Part shown: positions 51,601 to 63,856 of the stretch, piece after piece
How the letters are laid out: each line of letters starts with the position of its first letter
Numbering within the stretch: the stretch's first letter is position 1
From: Trichoplax adhaerens
Lineage: Eukaryota > Placozoa > Uniplacotomia > Trichoplacea > Trichoplacidae
NCBI RefSeq assembly: GCF_000150275.1
Contig: NW_002060945.1
Span: 2,751,172 to 2,815,171, forward strand
Length of the DNA: 64,000 nt
Reading direction: 5' to 3'
Notes under the pieces: generated by a model
What the model saw: only the letters and a program-made list of their open reading frames with translations
The model's database searches: none
Told to the model about the DNA's origin: nothing
Translations under genes and position numbers: made by a program

Positions 51601-54600
51601 CATTGGCTTGTGCGGTCTGCATAATTATAAAGAATAAGGAAAAGAGTTTCATAAGGAATTCGTGGCCACGCTAAATATAAATTAGTACTAGTGCTAGAAT
51701 AATTACAACCGAGTAAAAAGATCATTCAGACAAATTTGAGGGAATTGCTATTTAGATTTATATGAGAAAGCCAATATAAATTGATACTCAATTACTTAAT
51801 TAACGTACTAACGATGGAAATATGTAAAAATTCAATCTTATGCAACAGGACATAAAGAAGTAAGTACGGTAATACGTATATTCTTGGAAGTAAGCAAAGC
51901 TCATAAATGAAAGTATAGAGTCAATCATAGTACATTAATTAATGGAGGGATAAGAATCCTAAATTCATACTTGTAATGCATCTTGTATCGTTTGTAATGG
52001 CTCCATAGCTAAGGAATTTTCAGCACTGGTATGAAATCGATATTTTTGATCTATTTTATATTCGCGATGATGACTTAAAGCGTTTAGCCATTTCTATTAA
52101 CGGTAATACAGTCATCATGATCATTTAAAATTCTTCAAAGAATGAAGGTTATAAAATACTTCCATATGCACGAATTAACAGTTCCAGATTTGCTAGTATT
52201 TTAAGTTGTTAAAAGCTACATTTATAATGTCTAACCCGTCGGCATTCTCGTCCATTGGCTCCAGGAGTAACACTCCATACTTGTGATGTATCATCAGAGA
52301 AGTCAATCCGAAAAGAAAACTCATCATCTTTCCTGACCTAGAACATTATTTCATTCAATTAAATTGTTCGATTACTAATTTCTCACTTTATCATTTAAAT
52401 TGGCTATATTTTATAGTTCTACCGTGAAGACAGATTGGCTTAGCCATCGATAACCCTGACGTTTAACTCCAGAAACAGCATCCGCTCTAGTTTTAAAGAT
52501 CATTTAGTGCAAAGGTAAAAATAGCGTTATAAGATGCAGAATTTGAAATTTTTTACATTACAGAAATATCTGTTCCACGCTAGTAGAGCTATTTCAAAGT
52601 ATGAATTACTAATATACCTCTTATTATAGTAAAACAGCGTTCCATGATCTAAAACTACCCAGTATAGCTTCCAGCCAAAGAATCTTGATCTCTAATTTTA
52701 AGAGTATCGGTGATTAAAGTTAGAATTGCATTAGTAGCAAAATTAGGTCTTAAAAAGATAGGAATAAATAGAATGAAAAGGATAATTAACATTTTTACTA
52801 TAGAGTTATCAATTATTGAATTATTGCATCGTCAAGGGCTGCAATTAACGTTAGATTCATATAACTTAAATTAAAACAGCGTTACAGTTTTTACTTTTAG
52901 TAGTTCTCCTTCAAATTTTGTAGCTTGGCGCTTTGAAATCTATTTACAATAATAGGCAGTTTTAGCTCATGATAGTTTGATTTCATTTTCTATATTATGA
53001 TTACATCGACAGTAAAGTTAAAAATAAAATATATCGCTAACCTTTGCAGTTTTTGATTTTATTAATTGCGATATTTCAATATTTTCGGTTAAGTCATGGC
53101 TATATTGGCCTGCAATTTATTTGATAAAGAGGAAAACTACTAAATATGGTTCATTATGATAATAGATTGTTTATTTAGTGGCCAAATTATTTATAATGTT
53201 AATGCTAAAATTAATTTCTTAACGGCATCATGCAAATGATTTTACTCTTTCAAAGCTATTTAATCTAATCATGGATAGGAGCAGGAATAAATTGCATGTT
53301 TCAATCGCAAGTTAATCCTTTTCATTAATAAAATGGTAATGGCAAATGATGTAAAGGTCTGCCTTACCATAGTTATTTCTGATATTGACATCAATTCCTT
53401 TATCCAGTAATAGCTTAGCAATTTCCTGATAATTTCTAAAAGTAAGATCAGAAATGATATAAATAATCAAGACGAAAATTAGTAAATCAATTTTGTAGTT
53501 TACATTTATAAATTTATTGTATACTGGAAATAAAAAAATAATTCTACCTTTGAACAGCATAGTGTAGAGCAGTATTACCATGTAAATCTGTACAATGGAT
53601 ATTTGGAGAGTTGATGTCATTAAACTAATTAAAAGGAAGAAAATGTCAAATACGAGGGCTGCCTATTGGATATGGCAATCATAACATTAATAAACTCTCG
53701 ATTTCAGATTAGTGGACAATCTATATCAGGTAAAATATGTAGCAGCTGTCATGGTTGCAATTGAATAATGTTAAATTTAGGCTCAAAGGATTTTAATCTA
53801 GAGAAAGGATAAGCATACGCATAGTACACTAAATCCAATGGAATATTTATGAATTTTCGTCTCCCAAAACGTTAGAATTTAAAGTAAGCATGGAAATAAG
53901 CGAGCACATTAGATTTCATTTTATATTCACAATTTAATAGATTATAATTATGTCAATTATAGCTGCATTTGATTTTTCCCAGACTATTTTATCAATTGCA
54001 ATATATTCTGTATAAGCATTTTAGATCATCAAAATCTGAAGCAAAAATGAAGCTTAAAATGTTATAATCTAATAAGCTTGAATCAGTACGACGTTATTTT
54101 CATTAGATTACAGATTTAATAGTACGATAAGTATTAGTCATATATTACCATCAATTGCATAGTTATAAGATCCCCTATTCTAGCGGAATTTAAAAACTTT
54201 TCTTCATTCTTTCTATTTTGAATTCGTTCGGCAGCTATATCAATCACAATTTTTACAAATTAAATTCTTATAGGCATACCTCATGTCTTCCAATAGATAG
54301 CCAAGCAAATAATATAGTATTAACTGATATTACAGCATTTGTATGCTTACGGCTAGAATATCAGCTTACCTCCTAATATTTTTTCCACTTCCCTGGTTTT
54401 GGCAATACACCGAGAAGTATCGCCAACATTATTAATCGTAAATACATTAACATTTTCTGTTAATAACAGTAAGACAGTGTCCTGTAGAAGCCGATTAATA
54501 ATTGGATCCCATTAGACTGAATAAGTACAAATGTATTTTATTTAAAGTGAAAATTTCCTTATCTTAAGACAAAGTATTAATCAAATATTAACAAATAAAA

Positions 54601-57047
54601 TCCGACGTTAAATTTCCATCTTGAATTAATTACTTACACTACGCCCTATGTAACAAGCTTTATGTAATGGTGTATCGCCGACATCATTAGTTGCATTAAC
54701 GTCAGCTCCATGCTGAATTTTAAAATATTACATCATCAATAGACTATGTTAGATTAGATGTAGACATCTTAACAGACCTTTTACCATTTATTGCATGTCT
54801 TAAATTTTAGCTTAAAAATAATTTTGTTAAAAGATATGATCGACTGAGAGATATCTATATCTCAGATTTGCTACCTGTAATAACAACTTAATTATACTGT
54901 TGTGACCATAATAAGCAGCTAAATGAAGTGGTGTCCACCCAAGATTGTAATTATTCCTTCCTACGATCGGTCAGCAAAAAAATTGATTTGATATCTTACT
55001 ATTAAGTATCTTAATATCGTTAAAATTATTTTTACTAGAAATCTCTGATATTAGGTTAAGGTTAGATCAATTCTCTTCCTATGTACCTTTGCAGTTAACA
55101 TCCACAGCTTTGCCGCCTTGACTTGCATTTAATATATTCTGAAATAGAAATAAAGTCTTTCAGTAAATACCGTGGTAATTAATAACCAATTGGAACAGAA
55201 AATATGAGGCGCTTTCGTCCGAGATAATAAATTACAATTTAGAGAAGTAGATATTTACTACAATATAAGGGATTTAGACATCCATTATAAATCCTATATT
55301 TAATTCAACTTTAGCAAAACATGGGATAAAGATCTCCACTTTTTGTATCTACTGTTTGCAATGCTATCATCGATAAGAGAACTATGAAATAAGTTGGATA
55401 TCACAATTATGCCGTCTAAAATTTATTTTATTTGTCTTGCCGGAGATAAAAATTGACGACGATTAAATTAATGGCTTAGCTTCATATTAGCACGGAGAAT
55501 ATTTACTCGAGATCAATTATGCTTTTGAATGAAATAGCCAACATTAAGAAGTACCTTTTTAGTGCAATTATAATCGTTATGAAGAGGATATAAATTTACG
55601 AAATAGCTGTGAAAAGACTGCAGTTTAATACGATATGAATATCTTTAATATGCTAATTGGAAATTTATTGAGAGAAAATTGGCATCAATCTAACTATTAA
55701 GAGAAGATGAAACATGAAAAGAGGAAGAAGAACTCTATGAGATAAAGCTAGTTACCGTAAAGATTTCTGACCTGTTCAATCTATGATTGCAAACATCATT
55801 ACTTTGAAGCTAACATATCACGTATCATTAAAAATCCACTAGAGGTAACTTAAGTTTTGTAGCAGCTAATTTTGCTTATGAGATATGGCTAGTTACTGAG
55901 AGATTTCCTGACCGATTTAATCTATAAGTTACAGGTTTCATTGGTTTAAAGTCTATCATTTATCATTACAATATACTTGAGGTAACTTAAGATCCGTAGC
56001 AGTTAATCTTGCAACTAGTTTCATCAAAACCGGAAAGATACCCAACGGTAGAATTTAACCGCTAAGAATAGACTTTCGATAAACAGGTTTACAAAGTTTT
56101 ATGTATGAATTAGGAAGGAGTAAATAGTATTCAAATTCGATATGAGGTGGAATAGATAATTCGAGTAGTACGATAGTTTGGCAAGTTATAGAATTGAATT
56201 GTACTATTTCTAGTCGTTAAAACTGCCGTACTACCTAGCCGACAGCTTTAATCTCAAGACACTAAGAAGCTATAATTAATAATAACGAAATCGAATAATA
56301 AAATGACTTGTTCTGTTCTAGAAAGAAGGTATAAATTGTTATGAAATGAAAATTAATCAAGCATTTTAAAGGTTTATCCAAATTTATGCTGGGAAAGAAG
56401 TTCTAATGTATGCTAGGGAGATCATTATTAGGATACTGATATCCTCTGTGAGCTTATTTTTTTACAAAATTAATATAATCTCTTCGTCATAAACGACGAA
56501 AATCTCCAGGTTCAAACAGCAGGAAATTATGTTAAACCGATTATAACATGGAGGAACTTTTGTAAAGAAACATATGCTACATTGCTGATGGAATAATCAG
56601 TAGGCTATCAGCATTGATTTATGATTTGAAAATGGAAAATCAGGATACAATTTTAAACTATAATCCTTCCTTTATATCGATTTCGAGACCTCCTATTAGA
56701 TGTAGAATGCTATCTAAATGTAATTTTTAGCCTATCATAGTCAATTATTTTTACGGAATATGGGCCTTCTTCGTAAATTGCAAGAAATTATATCTGGAAA
56801 TTGCTGCAATGCTACATATCACCGTCTGATGAAAGCTAAGAGATGGGACGACAAATTTAATTTTATTCCTTTATACTTGTGTTTGTAATCGCTTCATTAC
56901 CGTGCATTTCTTGGTATCTCCATTTCTAGCAGCTAAATGTAATGATTCTTCAACTTCAATGACTTTACTGGCCAATACAGTTCCATGGTGAAGATTAGGA
57001 GTTGATCTCGTAATATCTAACGTATCTTTAGTATGCAGTCTTGACAT
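45678..57047 (-). CDS. OSBPL1A: Oxysterol-binding protein-related protein 1, long form (ORP1L)
   Basis: A minus-strand gene with all domains of human OSBPL1A in order. Exon 1 (56901-57047) starts [10 protein letters not shown] and enters the first ankyrin repeat ([15 protein letters not shown]). Further ankyrin exons include 55087-55138, the one near 54900-54965 ([15 protein letters not shown]), 54630-54720 ([13 protein letters not shown]) and 53360-53620 ([11 protein letters not shown]). A PH domain follows at about 52940-51960 ([17 protein letters not shown]), then a coiled coil (51240-51650) and an acidic FFAT-like motif (about 50975-51025). The lipid-transfer domain has [30 protein letters not shown], the family fingerprint EQVSHHPP (split by an intron; VSHHPP at 48368-48386) and [14 protein letters not shown], then SLEGKWTEE. 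The last exons hold [15 protein letters not shown] and [13 protein letters not shown] with TGA at 45678-45680. Family role: sterol sensing and transfer at ER-late endosome contacts. Intermediate exon limits are approximate. Confidence 0.94.
48660..49385. repeat. Diverged tandem duplication, unit about 375 bp, in OSBPL1A intron
   Basis: Copy 1 (about 48660-49010) and copy 2 (about 49038-49385) share GTAAAGGCTAACATA, TTTAATACAAGTAATTACT, CAGTAGTTGC and AGAGGCCAATCTA in the same order. They lie in the intron that separates EQ from VSHHPP of the lipid-transfer domain. Each copy may contain no coding sequence; substitutions and indels are frequent, so the event is old. Confidence 0.8.
55741..56016. 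repeat. Diverged tandem duplication, unit about 138 bp, in OSBPL1A intron 1
   Basis: Two adjacent copies (about 55741-55878 and 55879-56016) share GCTAGTTACYG, AGATTTCYTGACC, TTGAGGTAACTTAAG-like and GTAGCAGYTAAT words in the same order. The copies differ at many positions. This is the longest intron of the gene (about 1.76 kb) and holds no exon that I can see. Confidence 0.75.
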
Positions 57048-59824
57048 AGTTAATAGTTGATGGCCGTAGTTACCTTCATTATCGACAATTTTCTAGAGAA
57101 ATTGCCTTGATTTTTTAAATTAGAAGATAATAGTATTTAATTACAATATTATGAAAGCTTGCTTTACTTGAACACAACGTTGTTATTCGAAGTAAATTTT
57201 GATGCGAATTGGTTCGGTAGCTATTTTTTAAAAATAGTGAAAGATGCAAAGCGCTAGTAATTCTTAATAGCAAATATTCAGCGATAGACCATAGTATAGT
57301 ACATGACCTAAATGAATAGAGTATATGCTTGATATTTTTAATGGCCAATAGCAGTAGATTTAGGGGGATGACAGAAAGGGAAATATAATTTATTCATGGT
57401 GATTCGCTATTTCGCTAGCTCTATTAATTCTGAATCATACCTATTGATAAACTGAAGATAGCTCTGATCTTATAACTATTTTAGTTATCCACTACCTGCG
57501 TGTTGAATCGGTTATCCATAACACTTGAATAGGAATAATTAAATAAATTAATAGAGGTATAAATAGGCCATCATATGTTCAGCATATGACAAAATGATGA
57601 TTATGAATTACAAATTAGGCTAGTGATCTGAAATAAAAGCCATAATTTAATTATAGACAATAATTATTATTTGCTATAACGCTCGTCCAAATATATGAAA
57701 CATAATTTGACAAGGTGTGTTATCGCTGGAATTGCGGAATAAACATATTATCGGTCAATAATGCTATGAATAAGTTAGGAATAAGTCGATCTAGCCTTAC
57801 AGAATCACAGCTTTGATCAATCTACTCTTAGAGTCATTTTGTAAGTTATGCTTGCCTTTCGCTGATTCGTCGGTGAAGTAATCAATTGTAGCTCGCACAG
57901 ATATCCATACAGGTTTTCTAGATATTCAGCAGATAGAAAGAAATTTGGTGTTAGCTAAGATTGAGCTATAAATTTTGAGTATACCCTACTTCTGGTTATT
58001 TTAGATTTAAGAGTAGCATGATACGTTGCAACCGCAAGAGCAGAATGTTGATGGATGATTTATGAGTTATTGATGGGATTATCCTGAACGGATGCAGATA
58101 TTGAAAAATGGTATTGGTCGGCCTAGAGCCTTCATCAGAAGGCATTAATTTTGAGGCAGTTGTATCTAGCCGGTATAAGAAAGGCAGACATAATGCAATT
58201 CTGTACGAATAAGTGTTGCTTGTACTTAACCGTAGATACAGGGGTTTAAAATATTTTGAAAGAAGTATGCAGTGATGAATAACCAGCGAATACATTGCAG
58301 ATCAATTATAAGGCTTTAGAATTTAGAGATCTTATGCTTTAATATTTAAAAGATGTACAGATTAAAATGGACATAATCGCTGAAAAATGTGACGATGTGG
58401 AGGAGATACTACCTTTTAGAATCAATTCCATTTATTTTCGTGTAGCGGTGGATGTATATGCGTCTAGACCGAGTTCAAAAGAAACGTCTATAACTATGAA
58501 ATGGAATAATTGGGATTGGTGTTTTGTTGTAGGTGTTAAAATATGCAGGAGTCTAAAAGTGTCAATTTAATCTTTCTAAACTTTAAAGTGGTGACAATCA
58601 TTCTTTTAGGATAGAAAATAATCATGTAGGATACGAACCAAATGTACCCGAACGCTTAATATTCAACTTTAACTAGTAGATGAAAAAAATTATCATCTAG
58701 GTCGGTCTATTTCCTATCTGTATCTAGACTGACAAAGTAACAGTAGAATACGATACAACTGATTTAATGTTCCAATTCTTACGGCGATCAAACGTATCTT
58801 GACATATAAATATTTTAAGGCATAAAAGGGAAAAGCTGTATCAAAAAATAATGCAGGAATATTAATCCGGTAACGCGTGTATTTGCCAAATCAAAGATAT
58901 TAACGTTGAGGTTAAAATGAATCAGTCTTATTGCTTTCAATCTAAAAAGTTAGGATAGCTTTGCATACTATGCAATACACGCGGTGAGCATACAGTCTTC
59001 TTAGTGGAATTTGGTATGCGAAGCATTGGCATGCTACGCTGATGTTTAATTTTATATTTCATTTTCAAAATATGTAAATAAGTTTCTAGCAATGATCAAT
59101 TTAATTACTTACTATAAATATAGACTATTATGGCGAAAATAGGTTTCCAAAATAACATGCGATTAGCTTTCAAATGGTGATTTGTGATTCATATTTTAGA
59201 TACCAATAATAATAACGAAGCTATCGATATAACGATAAAGGCCAGGCCATTCATATTCCTGCTGTAAGGAACTATTTAACGAAATTGAATGAATGGATAG
59301 ACTAATAAATTGGAAAGTATTTCGATATTAAGCGAGTTATGAAAGTACGTTGATGCTATGAGATTCTATGAATTTCTACAATAACATTATTAAGCTTACT
59401 TTAGCCAATAGCATCAACCGATTGTTGCATCTTATGGTTGGTATGGTGATGAAACAAGCACATTTTGAAGAGAAAAATGCTACCTTAGCTTTGAGATTTA
59501 GTACAAAGAAAAGGTATCCAAATTGTAATAAGCTAGAAGGTGAGGTAAAATTTGACTATATGTATCGATAAATAGAGAAGACATAATTGTAAAATTACGT
59601 GTTACATTCTTTTAGAATTATATCATTTACAATGAGTGTACAATTTCATTTTAAGCAAGTGCAAAACAGGCAGTAAAACTTGACTACGTATCAAGGTAAA
59701 TGCAGAAAACTCAACTCTATGGACCTTGATTAATTTTTTATCATTTTAAAAATTACATCGATTAAAAGTGTATTTATAGGCTCAGTATATTGGCAATCAT
59801 TTGTACATGGACTACATGTCTCCA
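57048..59824. other. Intergenic region between OSBPL1A start and TSPO-like 3' end
   Basis: About 2.8 kb of AT-rich DNA upstream of OSBPL1A and downstream of the TSPO-like gene, both on the minus strand. Short ORFs (for example 57996-58295 minus, 58367-58570 plus, 59368-59571 plus) contain no motif I recognise and lack neighbouring exons. It should include the OSBPL1A promoter and TSPO 3' UTR. Confidence 0.45.
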
Positions 59825-61058
59825 TCATTCTAGTTTTGTACGAACTCTATTCATGGACCAAATAGTAATATGAAGTAAGCTCATGAAAGCAATCCAAACA
59901 ACGTACGGCAGTACCAAATAGAACGCCATCTCATTGATAGGTAGAAATAAAATTGCGCAATAGCCACTTACACCAGTTAAGACTATAAGATTTAAAGCAG
60001 CCTACAGCAGAATATGGGAAAATAACATAGTTAGCATCAAGCTGAGATATTAAATCTGCAACCTTTTGTGTATAAACATGACTATGCTTGTGCAGATTGC
60101 ATATTACGATTATTCTGCAAACAGATAAGGGGAAATCTATATATAATTGTCAATGATTTTTCACAGAATAAGGTGTAAAACTATTACTGTAATATTATTG
60201 CATTAATCTATTGCCTGCCATTCAGTTATTTCGCCTATCAAGACTCGTGATTGCTAAAGTACTACTCAGCGATAAAATTAGTTTTTAAGCTATAAAACGA
60301 TTCATGCATTCTTGCTAGTCGATGCCCATATTGATTGCATACTAGTTATGACCGCCAGGATGGTCTATACGCGTATTACTGTCATTAAGGTAGACTTATT
60401 ATTGTTATTATTTATTGTGTATTCGTAAAATAAAGTATAACTGCAATTAAAACTGGATAGAAGTTGATTGTATGTTATCCATTTGCAAGATACCAGGAGA
60501 AAATTAAGGTATCAACTATATGATATGAGTACTTCCAATTTCTATGTCATCATAAGACAAGGCAGCATGACAGAGTTGTAATTAAGATCAATCTATTGTA
60601 ACTTCTATATTCTGGTAAAGCTAATGTATAGCCGTCCATGTAATTCGATGAAAAATTGGGTAAGCAGTCATAATAATTATGGTTATCGTTAATTGATTAC
60701 AGGATAACAGGATAATTCACATTGATATTACTACAAGGTGTTATCACCTTACCATTGTTAAGCTTTGGATATTGTAATAACATAGCTGCCATGAAAGGTT
60801 GAGGAGTACAATAAGTGCATAAATGCATAATGGAAATTTAGCTGCACCTTGTAGTCCTTGGCCATCAATCCAAGTTAAGTAGGATGCAATCCCAATACAG
60901 GTGTATAAAGCTGCCCAAGTTAAGGTCGCTATCCAGAAAGATGGATTCCATTTGGGCCTTTTGACACATGCATAAATTTCCTTTTTCTGATTCCTTGTTA
61001 AATATTGAGCAATGATCCCACTTAAATGCGGTAGTACTATTAAAGCAGCTGCAATCAT
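59825..61058 (-). CDS. TSPO: Translocator protein, TspO/MBR family
   Basis: Two exons, 60753-61058 and 59825-60001, encode 160 aa (human TSPO is 169). Five hydrophobic segments are visible, as expected for the family. The hallmark loop 1 to helix 2 block is intact: KRPKWNPSFW, then TWAALYTCIGIASYLTW, equivalent to human QKPSWHPPHW and VWGTLYSAMGYGSYLVW. Later parts drift. The human NWAWPPIFF reads NLSWQLCYY, and the human CRAC region LNYCVWR reads LHITIWS, so its Tyr and Arg are absent. The start ATG at 61058 is followed by a hydrophobic helix (MIAAALIVLPHLSG). TSPO proteins sit in the outer mitochondrial membrane and bind porphyrins and cholesterol; ligand preference here is unknown. It may be a TSPO2-like or lineage paralogue rather than the strict TSPO1 orthologue. 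Confidence 0.9.
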
Positions 61059-61549
61059 TTCCGTTGAATGGTTTTGTAAAGTATTAATAACTTAAAATAG
61101 CCTCTTAATGACTACACAACAATAACGGTTCTCCAATCAAAACAAACAAGTGCTTGCTAGTTGCAATACCATGATTGGTATGTTCAATCAGGGCGTTAAA
61201 CAATAATATTGTTTATGGAATGGAAGGCTGATTGATGAGGCAGAGAATTGTTGAAGGGAATAATCAGACTCAAACTCAATTCTTGGGAATAAATACGATA
61301 GATCTTTCCACCTCTAGCCACTGTTACCTTTTACTGTAGTCAGTAGGAATGTCTTCCGAGTTGCTAAAAGCAACTTGCTTTAGGAAAGCCTCATTCGATT
61401 TAGACGTCAATATTGTTCTGCGAACTTCAGACCTGATGGGGTCCGTACATCAGTCTGTAACTCGTTGGAGAGATAGTACTGCGGCTGTGCAGTACTCGAA
61501 GAGCCGTCTGGATTCAATCACTAGCGGAATGTGTTTCAAAAAGTGCTGT

Positions 61550-62545
61550 AGACGGCAGTACTCTGTACTGTAAGTTACAGTATATTGTACTGTAGAGTAC
61601 AGACTCTAGTGGTATTACGACGTGGCATGCAAAATGGTTGAAGTGACCGTACATGTAACAGCGACTCATAGTTTGTATTCGAAACTTGAAAGCAATACAA
61701 TTCCAGTGTTGAATACTGCAATAAAAAGTAAAAAGTAATCAAAATATCAAGAGCCAATAGCTCAAGGTTGCACTGATCTGTCTGCATGGAATTGGAGGGC
61801 AAATTGAAAGTCCATTTCTTCACAATTTAAAGATATAATTTAAGGCAACACTATCATTGCTGAACGTCTTTCCATCATTTTAGAGGGCTCGCCACGCCCG
61901 TGTAATAGTGGTCTTATAGAGACTCTGATCAAGAGGCTACACACCAGGAATCGATCGTTCTATTAGGGTACCATTACAGTACACAGTACAGTAGAGTAGA
62001 GTACTGTATTGTACACTGTACACGGTAGCAGACTAGAAGCTGTTAAAATTGAAATTTCTTAGAACGTGAACCCTTCTTAATTACAACTATCAAGAACTCA
62101 ACTTCTTCCCTGAGTTAAAACGAAATCGACTTTAACCATCTACATGACACGAATGTAAAAAATCTTGATCACCAAAATTTGCAAGAAATTTCAATTTGAA
62201 CAGCTTTTGCTATAGAGAAAATTGAAGGGATCCAAATCGATCCATACCACTAGACTACAGTACATACTGTACAGTATAGTGTGTGTACACTGTACTGTAC
62301 GGTACTGTACTGTACTGTACACTGCAAAATTACACTACACGACACTCGCACAGCTTCACAAAAGCAGCGACTTGACAAAAGTCAAGTTAACACTGAAAAA
62401 AGTGTTCTCAACTGTTCAATGTTCATATTATTAGGAAAAAACACTATGGTGTCTCATAGGGCTGGCACTGTACAGTACAATCAGGATTTGTCTCTCCTTC
62501 AGTAATAAGCCCCCATAGTAAGCATGTGCTGTGTACTGTACAGTA
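61550..62545. repeat. TACTGTAC palindrome clusters 5' of TSPO-like gene
   Basis: Four groups at 61550-61610, 61975-62035, 62255-62330 and 62465-62550 contain words such as TGTACTGTAGAGTACAGA, CAGTACACAGTACAGTAGAG and ACTGTACTGTACGGTACTGT. They lie 0.5-1.5 kb upstream of the TSPO-like ATG and are separated by ordinary AT-rich sequence. Confidence 0.65.
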
Positions 62546-62610
62546 TGAACATGTTCAAATCTCCTAGCAACTCGATGACGTAATAAAGCGAGTAGTCCAA
62601 ATGTCCAATA

Positions 62611-62757
62611 CAATGAAGCCTTTACAAAAGGTCCTCTGAAGGAGACCGGTGACGGTAAAGTACACGATCGAGTTAACGCTTGACCCCATTGAAGCCTATA
62701 CAAAAAGCTGCTAGGAAGGGGACCCCTGACGCTATAGGAGTTGACGCTTGACCCTAT
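62611..62757. repeat. Two-copy tandem duplication, unit about 76 bp
   Basis: Copies at about 62611-62686 and 62687-62757 share TGAAGCCTWTACAAAA, GAAGGRGACC, a GTGACG/CTGACG word and GAGTTRACGCTTGACCC. The segment is more GC-rich than its surroundings. Confidence 0.65.
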
Positions 62758-63601
62758 TGATGACGTCACTGTGACCCCTTGCATCAATAGCAAGTGTTCC
62801 CCAGTGGAGTGGTAGACTACCGTAGACCTTTCTTGACGCAACTTTCTGAGCCCAGTTTTGTCAAGACGAAATCACTGGAGGATTCCTACCTTAGGATCAA
62901 TTCATTGAAGAAAATCGAAAAGTAATTCAACGGTAGGTAGCCAGAGTTAACGGAAAGAATATGCAATCAATTGTAGGCAAAGAGATTTTGTTTGTTTCAG
63001 GTGGAATCAAATCTCTTGCATTTCTTGATGTTCAGAAAGCGCTCCGTTGAATCCATTGAGGATTAACTCGTTTTCTGCAGATGATCATGGAAGACTATTG
63101 AAGCTTGTTATACTGCTTTAGAAGAAATCAATCTACTGTAGAACATCTGCAAAGGAGTAGCACAGCATGATTTGATGATGGCATTATTTCTAGTTGCACT
63201 TGGCGTAATTTTAACCACGTTCCTGTTGCAGCAATGGACAAATTATTCAGGTTATCGTCCCATCTCGTTAATATCAATTTCGTCTCTGTTGCTTATTAGA
63301 TTTCACGCAGCAGAAACCAACCTTGTAGGAAGTGACAAAAATAAGGTAAAGATAAAAAAATATTCAGTCAATCAGTGCATTTTCCACTTCTTATGTTCTC
63401 ATCGACAATTTGCATAATCGCTTCTTCATATTAATAAATTACAATTCCTTGAAATCAAACAATCAAATGGATTACGGATCCTAGCTTGGATGATCCAGGC
63501 TGCCATGATTGAACACAGTATTAAGTACAAGGGATTGCTATAAAATTGAAAGTGTCTACACTTTTAGTTATGCTGAATGCCGCAAGATCGACCACTATTG
63601 A

Positions 63602-63856
63602 TTAATTAAATGGGTAATAGGCCGGTAGAATTATCGGATTAATGCCGGTGCTCGCGTACTTGCATACTTTAAAAATTGCAAAGTACGTAAAACAAATTAT
63701 GCAAATGACTAGAAATCCAGTGGAGTAATAGCGTCTATTACGCCCATATTGGATACTGGCTCCATACTCCCTTAGTCCCTTATAATAATTATAATAGAGA
63801 CGAAACAGGAAGCTACAACACAGTACATTTATACACAGGCTAGTGTTAACGTACAA
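63602..63856 (-). CDS. Possible 3' exon of a membrane protein entering from the right
   Basis: An 84-codon open frame on the minus strand ends at a stop near 63602 and contains one strong hydrophobic segment, STGFLVICIICFTYFAIF, preceded by a basic stretch (GRNRRYY) and followed by NPIILPAYYPF. The layout recalls the end of a seven-helix receptor, but the expected two last helices are not both present, and the nominal start is not convincing. It could be the terminal exon of a gene lying beyond the window, or chance. Confidence 0.2.
   Translation of the reverse strand: MYVNTSLCINVLCCSFLFRLYYNYYKGLREYGASIQYGRNRRYYSTGFLVICIICFTYFAIFKVCKYASTGINPIILPAYYPFN

Noticed and set aside
58367-58570. Short plus ORF between OSBPL1A and the TSPO-like gene
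   Set aside because: Sixty-seven codons with no motif, no adjoining exon and no conserved neighbour.
62431-62841. 136-codon minus-strand ORF upstream of the TSPO-like gene
   Set aside because: It runs across a two-copy 76-bp duplication and palindrome clusters; the sequence has no domain and its openness is explained by the repeat composition.
63602-63856. Seven-helix receptor gene at the right edge
   Set aside because: Only one clear membrane helix is present and the typical last-helix motif context is missing; kept only as a low-confidence possible exon.
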